Assembly: GCA_017311315.1 (NCBI GenBank)
Contig: CM029636.1
Location: 22,375,139 to 22,439,138, forward strand
Direction of reading: 5' to 3'
From: Dendrocalamus latiflorus
Lineage: Eukaryota > Streptophyta > Magnoliopsida > Poales > Poaceae
Length of the DNA stretch: 64,000 nt
The notes beneath the pieces were generated by a model. That model was not told the DNA's origin. It made no database searches and was given only the letters and a program-made list of their open reading frames with translations. Shown one piece after another: positions 58,020 through 64,000 of this stretch (its first letter is position 1; every line of letters starts with the position of its first letter). The position numbers were made by a program, and so were the translations under genes.

Positions 58020-58043
58020 CACACACACACACACACACACACA
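58020..58043. repeat. (CA)n microsatellite
   Basis: About twelve CA units, seen directly. Confidence 0.95.
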
Positions 58044-58200
58044 AAAGAGAGAAGCAAGCGGTTAACTGCATCATGTCGAATCAACCAGCTTATTAATGTT
58101 GGAATTCATAAGTGTGCACAAATTACATTCTTAGGTAACAATATTGTGACGTGTGCAAAGCACTACTACATTTACTAGTATCGGAAACAAGAACCCTTAA

Positions 58201-61200
58201 TCATGCTGAACAATTTTGTCTCGTCGTCACTAGTTCTTCACTCATATCCCACAGCTTCTTCGCTAACTCTACATCTTCTGCCAATGGTGAAGGGGTGGCC
58301 TCGTTGCAATCTTCAAAGTATTTTCCAGACACATCTTTTACATTAGGATGCAATGCTAAGTAACAGGTAGTAGCTGCTCCCTGAAAATAATTCAGTCTCT
58401 TTCAGGTAGAGTTTTCCCACACTATATGGAAAGAGGAGCAGATAGCCAAAATGACATACAAGATAAAGAGTATGTAGATAATGCAAATCTAAAATGTATA
58501 ATTTACCTGGGGTACGGTCTTCAGGAAATGTCTCAACAGAGACAGAGCTGAGCCCAATAGAACTGCGGGCATTTAATTAAACTTTAAAACTTCCTTGTAA
58601 TTGAAGAGGAGTGAAGAACAGTTAAAAGTACGTAGAATCATGATGTAGAAGTCCACAAGATCATTACTGTTATTTCGACCGATGTTGGTGAAGATCACTC
58701 CGGGATGCAGGGAATTTGCAGTTAGATTGCAACCTTCCCCCTGAAATGCCATCACATTTCCATGACTTGAGACCCCCATTAAATTGCATTATTTTTTAAA
58801 GAATCATCAAAATGCTTTAACTGCCCGTATTCCTTGTCCTTTAACAACACTTCGCCCAGTATAACTTTTTTTTTTGTTTCCCAAGGTCTCAGAAACCAAG
58901 GGCCTGATTGGAACCAAAAATTTTCATATGAAACAGTTGCTGCGTTCCAGACGGGTCAAAATGGTGCATCTCTGAAAGCACTCCTACTTATATGCCTAAA
59001 CAATGCCTTGCCTTTAATAACTACTCATTTTTAAGAGACTTGTTTCAATTGTAATATTGTAGACGATCAACTTGCGTTTTGATTATTAGCACAATCAAAC
59101 AATGGATTAAAATATATGACTTCAAATTCACAAATGATAATAGTACAAATAATTTTAAAAGTTGGAAGTGAATATGAGAGATTGTGAACCTGAAAACGCC
59201 TGGACAGCTCGTTGGCATGTAGAACATTGGCTAATTTTGAATGAGGATATGCGGAATATCGATTGAACCTATAAATTTGAGCTTGTGCATGGTGAGAGAA
59301 AATGCATTGAGCTTTATATATGGAGTTCATGTTAACAAGGAGATGCTACTGACTTTGTCTCATCGCCCATCTTCTCCAGATCGAAGTAAGAGCCATCACT
59401 ATTTTTATGGCGCATAGAAGACACATTTATAATCCTCCCTTGCACATCCATCTCTTTGGCAGTCACTCTCATCTTATCTAGAAGGAGATTTGTCAACAAG
59501 AAATGCCCTGTTAATTTATAGAGTAGAATTCTGTAGGAATCAACGTTATTCGTACGATATTAAATAGTTTGCCACAAAAAGAAAAGAAAAGGAACAGTGC
59601 AATTTATGTAAAAGGACTATAGGCACACCTCTAGAATAATTTGCCGATTTCGAAAATAGAACTAGTTGAGCTATTTTGAACTACAGGGACTAGAAGTTCA
59701 TTTTTCACAAACTTAAACACAATTTTTTTCTTGTAATGGCTCCCTCTTTGAGCCTTCAAATTAGTAGTTGGCTATTGGTTTAGGCCTCCTTTAGTCCTTT
59801 GCTCTTTTGCTTTTCTTAGCTTTTGCGAATTTCTTTCTTAAATTAATTTCGTTCGGAAGCTCATAACTCAAAAAGTGGATTTTAATGAAACTTTTCATGT
59901 AATTCACTTTGGAGTATCTAATAATCATCATTAGAGTATACTGAGAACGATAAAGATGTCTAACAACATTATTTAAGTGGTACATAAGAAGTGAGAGTAC
60001 ATATTCTTAAGGGTATAAAACCATTTTTCTATACACACACCTAGGCACACACCATGAACCGTCCGATACACGATTGATATGGAATTTTGGGTATGAAATG
60101 TTATATACCATTGATATATTTATAGCAAATTTTGAACTCATTTCAAACCAATTTGAACTACTTTTGAATTTAATGCAACTAGAGCGATTATACACTATGA
60201 AACTAGCTCAAACTAGTTAAACTGTGAAACTAGTTCATACTAGTTAAACTGAAGTTGAATTTATTTTTTTTTAGAGTTTGACATCTCAAATACACTTCTT
60301 TTAGTATGTAAAGATACATACGTCAAACGTCACGAATCTCAAATCACATCAATGGATATTAATTTGGACACATCAGCAAGTATTAATTTGGGTACCTAGG
60401 CATCATGGTGCGTGAAACACTTGTCATACACACACACACTAACCAGCGCGTAGGTGTAGAATACGTGGACAAATTACTGATATTTCTGAATGAAGTTATC
60501 ATCGGTTCTGAAAGAAGTTATTGCCAAACCTTCATAGTGCTGAAAAGTTATCATCGATTCTATATGAAGTTACCATCGGCGGCGAGTGAAGTTACTGCCA
60601 ATGCTCACAGTACGTAGCTGATGGTAGCTTTCTTTATAGCCAATGATAAATTTTTGAACAACCGATGATAACTTGCTGGAGCGCAAAAATGCGCGTAGAA
60701 TAGTGATAACATATACATATACACCAGCGTGTATGTGTAAAATACATGGGGAAATTACTGATATTTTTTTAATGAAGTTACCATCGGTTTTAAATGAAAT
60801 TATTGCCAAAACTTCATAATACCGGAAAGTTACTGTCGAACGCTCACAGTATATAGTCGATGGTAACTTTTTTCATAGCCGGTGATAACTTTTCGGGACG
60901 CAAAAACTTCGTGCATAGAATGCGTAGGTACAGAATAGTATTTCACAAATTTTTTTATCAAAGTCTACTTATATACGTGTGTATATGATAGTCAAACTTC
61001 TGCGTGCACAGCATATATACCAACATGATTTGTGGCAAACTGCAGCTCTATGCCGTCTTTTGACATCTGGAAAGGTACACTGTTATCCCTGCATTATTTC
61101 TGCAAGAAAGCGTGATAAATCGCACCATGTTAGTTCTTGTATAGTTACCAATAATACCAACAGGTTACCATTCTAGTTATCAACAGCAACATACTGTACT

Positions 61201-61747
61201 AACTATCGCCAGCATTTCAAACACTTCTGCGAGTATATATTAGTTAGCAGTGAAGCGTACATGAGAATGTTGAGGCGCTCGTGAGACGACACGAAGGATC
61301 GCGCGAAGCTGCGAACCGAGTCGAGGGAGCTCAGATCCATCGCCATGACCTGAAGCTTCGAGCTTGGGATTTGGTCCGTGAGCATAAGGCTCTCCTTTAC
61401 ACGCAAGCCACTCTCCAGTGTTCTTGCCGCTATGATCACCTTTGCGCCCCTCCGCGCCAGAACCCTAGCCGTCTCTTTTCCGATGCCACTGGTCGCTCCT
61501 ATATATACAAAAAAATTTTTTGCATGTTTTGGAATGAAAGAAAGAGGTGACGAATTGATGGAAGACGTACGTACGTAGCCGATCGAGATGAGGGCGATGG
61601 AATAATTAAGGAACCTGTGACGATGGCCGTGAGATGGCTGGCGTCGACGCCGGCGGTGACCTCCTCGGCGGTGGACGCCGGGCCGAAGCCCGACGGCCTT
61701 TGCTTTCTGCTTGGCAAGCACCACCAGGGCCTCCTACCTTCGGCCAT
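58201..61747 (-). CDS. Short-chain dehydrogenase/reductase (retinol dehydrogenase/TIC32-like), 8 exons, one-base deletion in exon 3
   Basis: NAD(P)H-dependent oxidoreductase of the plant TIC32/retinol-dehydrogenase-like SDR group. Exons: 61747-61615, 61498-61261, 61099-61021, 59507-59354, 59268-59190, 58740-58668, 58562-58507, 58380-58201; every intron is GT-AG. Start MAEGRRPWWCLPS, then FGPASTAEEVTAGVDASHLT; dinucleotide fold TGATSGIG across exons 1-2; INNAG at the start of exon 3; NVSSM (Ser) in exon 4; YPHSK (catalytic Tyr and Lys) and LANVLHANELSRRFQ in exon 5; NSLHPGVIFTNIGR in exon 6; stop at 58201. Summed exons give 992 bases, one short of a multiple of three. The slip lies just after INNAG; the following words (SKDGIELQFATNH) are in another frame. 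All other phases agree. It is therefore a very recent pseudogene, a segregating null allele, or a sequence error. The promoter side holds tatatattgg near 61885-61895. Confidence 0.88.
60425..60940. repeat. ~290-bp tandem duplication in SDR intron 3
   Basis: The block caccagcg(c/t)gta(g/t)gtgta ... gaagttatcatcgg ... gatggtaactt at 60440-60710 recurs at 60722-60905. It lies in the long intron between exons 3 and 4. No coding. Confidence 0.7.
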
Positions 61748-62116
61748 TACTGCCAATACACGAAACCAGCTAGCTTGGAGAAGCTTTTCCTTCCTAGCTA
61801 TTAATAGAGGTGAGATACCGGATCATTTGTTACGTATTAAGTTATACCATATGATGCTCCATATCTTCGTCCCTATCGTTTCCAATATATAATTATATTG
61901 ATTCTACAAGAGGTTAGCGAGTTCATATAAGAAACCTACAAGAGGGAGCATGCATTGACAATGTATTAAAGAAAGTAATTTAACTGTGAAGGGAGTGCAT
62001 CACATTGCGATACTTTTTAGTTCGTCCTGCTAACGATACGCTGACCAACTAACTAATTGATTCGAATATACAACACAAGTCTCGAAGAAATGAAGCAACA
62101 CACTGCAACTTAGATA
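61748..62116. other. SDR upstream region; no gene
   Basis: Promoter side of the SDR gene. AT-rich; no second gene seen. Confidence 0.45.
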
Positions 62117-62353
62117 TAGGATCTATTTGATATGACTACGATTTATGATTTTTGGCTGAAATTATTAAAATTTAGCTATTTACGACAGAGATTATAGAGA
62201 GACTCACTTGCGATTTTTGTTGTACAGATGTTGGGCTTTTAACGTATACTACAATTAACTTGTAGATCCTGTCTTGAGAAAATATCTTGTTTGAAAGTTA
62301 GGTACAATAACAAAAGCTAAAAATCACTTTTAGAAGCCGTAAAGAACAGGGTC
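62117..62353. mobile_element. Diverged MITE-like element
   Basis: Left side ggatctatttgatatgac; right side ttttagaagccgtaaagaac followed by agggtc. The right side is an inverted relative of the start of the MITE-like element at 63253. Non-coding, about 235 bp. Confidence 0.4.
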
Positions 62354-62666
62354 ATAAGCTCTACCTACTCGAGTCCTTGTGTACTGCAGATATGAATTGT
62401 GGTTTTTATAAAAATGTGGATACGATTGCTCCATGTTCATAACGAGATTCCTCGACTCCTTAACATTGCACGCAACGCATGTATTCTTTTTCTACCAGGA
62501 TTTGAATTGATGCTGAATCACTAGCTGATTAGATCGGTTATACGGAAGTAAACTAAAAAAAATCCTATTATATTTGTTGAATGAGTTAAAGATATAAGTC
62601 TCATGCATTAAAGGTCTCTTTGAAACGCAGAAAATGAGAAAACACAACACACGAATACTCCGTATA

Positions 62667-63055
62667 TTAAAGATGGGGGACTCTCCGGCCGAGAGGCGTA
62701 CCACGTCAAAGTTTATACGAAACCCCCCCTATGTTTTGGGAAATCACGTAGAGGTCCTCTGTTCTCGCAGACATGTCCCTGCTTCTCGCAAACAGCTCTC
62801 TGTCAGGTTTTTTTTGAAAGCACCCTCCACTTCACCGATAGCACCCCGCGGTTTCCAAAATTACGTATAGGTTCTCGTTTAGTTACATACATGTCTTTGC
62901 ATGTCCTCGGTTTTTTTGCGAAAAAGCCCTTTGGTTTTTTCGAAATTACACATGCGTCCTCGATTTTTTTTAAGAAACTCCCTACGAATTATCGTCTCTT
63001 TTACTTCGGTCCACACGGTAGCTAGCGTGGCGTGACGCCGCGCTTACGCAGCTAG
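62667..63055 (+). mobile_element. Non-autonomous Helitron-like element, copy 3
   Basis: It shares the gcaccccgcggtttccaaaa, aaattacgtataggttctcg and acttcggtccacacggt words with copies 1 and 2. It ends gcgtgacgccgcgc, a spacer, and CTAG before T (63052-63055). It is the most diverged of the three, and the left end is not precise. Confidence 0.6.
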
Positions 63056-63252
63056 TATGATATAAATGTATGTACAAAACATAGGATTGGCAAGCACCGC
63101 AAACTGTTTGGATGAGTTGTACGAAAAACACTAGAATTGCTTTCTTTTTTTTCTTTTTGAGAGAGAGATTGCGCTGGAATGTACAGAACAGAAAAAAGAG
63201 AGAAAGGAAGAAGAAAAACAAAATATCACATCGCCTGGTGGGAGTCTGATTA

Positions 63253-63495
63253 GGGCCCTGTTCTTTTCAGCTTCTAAAAGCTGCTTTTCGGTTTTTCTAC
63301 AGTAACTAGCTTTTAAACGGAGTATATTTTCAAGACAGAATCTACTAGTTAATTACAGTACATACTTTACTGACTTCATTTATATCGTCAAAAACCGCAC
63401 GTGAGTTTCTGTTACTCTATAATTTCTAACACAAACAGCCTAAAAGCCATAAGTCACAGCTAAAAGGCACTAGCCGCAGCCAAAAAGAACATGCC
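63253..63495. mobile_element. MITE-like element (GGGCCCTGTTCTTTT family)
   Basis: Starts gggccctgttcttttcagct and ends agccaaaaagaacatgcc, imperfect terminal inverted repeats, 243 bp, non-coding. It resembles widespread grass hAT-like MITEs. Confidence 0.6.
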
Positions 63496-63668
63496 AGAAG
63501 TCAGACGCCTTATCCATCAGGCCGCAGGCGCTTTACTCATTTTGCAATTGTAGCGAAAGATAGGCGGCCGCCATCCCACACGAGAGAGACCATCGCATCA
63601 GGAAGCAGCAACACCTTTCTCTGATTCCCTCGCATCACATTGCCGGAGGAGGAGGAGGAGAGAGAAGG

Positions 63669-63863
63669 ATGGAGGCGGCCAAGACGCGCAGCACCGGAGC
63701 GGGCGCGGCGGCGGGGGAGTCGGGGCAGAGGAGCAAGAAGGGCCACGGATCCACCGCGCTGTTCGTGGCGGTGGACTACGCCTTCCTGCTCGCCTTCGCC
63801 GGGTTCCTCTCCTACCTCGTCGTCTCCCAGTTCCTCCCGTCCGTCGCCTCCTCCTCCGCCTAG
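63669..63863 (+). CDS. Small single-pass membrane protein, unknown function
   Basis: 64 residues from ATG at 63669 to tag at 63863. The N-terminal half is charged and Gly/Ala-rich (TRSTGAGAAAGESGQRSKKG). One transmembrane helix follows (ALFVAVDYAFLLAFAGFLSY, then LVVSQFLP), ending Ser-rich. GC-rich third positions, a purine-rich GGAGGA leader and codon use fit an expressed grass gene. Several plant genomes carry small proteins of this layout, but I cannot name a family or function. The gene may have further 5' or 3' non-coding exons; the window ends 137 bases after its stop. Confidence 0.7.
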   Translation: MEAAKTRSTGAGAAAGESGQRSKKGHGSTALFVAVDYAFLLAFAGFLSYLVVSQFLPSVASSSA

Positions 63864-64000
63864 ATTAACAGTTCCAGTTCTTGGGTTCTTGAGTTTTCGC
63901 TTTCGCTCTCCCTCTCCCTTGTTTGGATCCGATCCAGATGCGTGAGGCCGCGAGATCTTCCACCATATGGATGCTCCCGCCTCGTTTCATGCCGTTTTAT

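Noticed and set aside
58158..58175. cactactaca as a CACTA left end
   Set aside because: No subterminal repeats follow and it lies in the 3' flank of the SDR gene. A chance match is more likely.

Overview
This window is a piece of a plant nuclear genome, almost certainly a grass (Poaceae). The evidence is GT-AG introns, a CYP86/96-type cytochrome P450, grass-style SIRE-like copia elements with ~1.7-2.0 kb LTRs, CACTA and MULE transposases, Helitron-like elements ending in a GC hairpin plus CTAG, and 'GGGCCTGTTTGG'-type MITEs. The sequence alone does not fix the species. About nine tenths of the window is transposable-element sequence. Only four host loci are convincing: an HhH-GPD DNA glycosylase that has lost its 5' end (13.8-14.6 kb, +), an intact single-exon P450 (36.4-37.9 kb, +), an eight-exon short-chain dehydrogenase/reductase (58.2-61.7 kb, -) with one missing base in exon 3, and a 64-residue single-pass membrane protein (63.7 kb, +).

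Layout. 0.3-0.85 kb: Helitron-like copy 1. 1.1-1.9 kb: a decayed exon-like fragment, a GC-rich minisatellite and a MITE-like copy. 2.1-8.07 kb: nested SIRE-like copia parts; a minus-strand copy (gag plus 5' LTR) appears to interrupt a plus-strand copy (RNase H, tail, PPT, 3' LTR), so two ~1.9 kb LTRs face each other. 8.07-13.5 kb: a minus-strand Ty3/gypsy element (integrase to gag, leader, PBS, LTR). 13.6-16.3 kb: MITE-like, glycosylase, MITE-like. 16.85-33.1 kb: a composite gypsy element whose start and 3' LTR match each other; the 3' LTR holds two solo copia LTRs. 34.3-36.3 kb: Helitron-like copy 2, a second copy of the gypsy leader/LTR, and a CACTA right end. 36.4-37.9 kb: P450.

38.0-46.2 kb: a CACTA (En/Spm) element with tnp2-type transposase, a Transposase_24 ORF and a Ulp1-like cysteine protease. 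It ends inside the 3' LTR of a minus-strand copia element (46.2-52.26 kb). 52.26-52.67 kb: a fragment of a second P450, wedged between that copia LTR and a plus-strand copia LTR. 53.8-55.0 kb: a truncated LTR. 55.4-57.0 kb: a MULE transposase pseudogene. 58.2-61.7 kb: SDR gene. 62.1-63.5 kb: MITE-like sequences and Helitron-like copy 3. 63.67 kb: the small membrane protein.

The most unusual pattern is structural. Several unrelated LTR families here each carry a dense array of their own short quasi-palindromic word (CCGGTCTGACCGG; TACGACCACG with its complement CGTGGTCGTA; GCGGTAGTACCGC). In one LTR family the word at the same position differs between copies. The host genes do not form an operon or an obvious pathway; they are islands between transposon nests.
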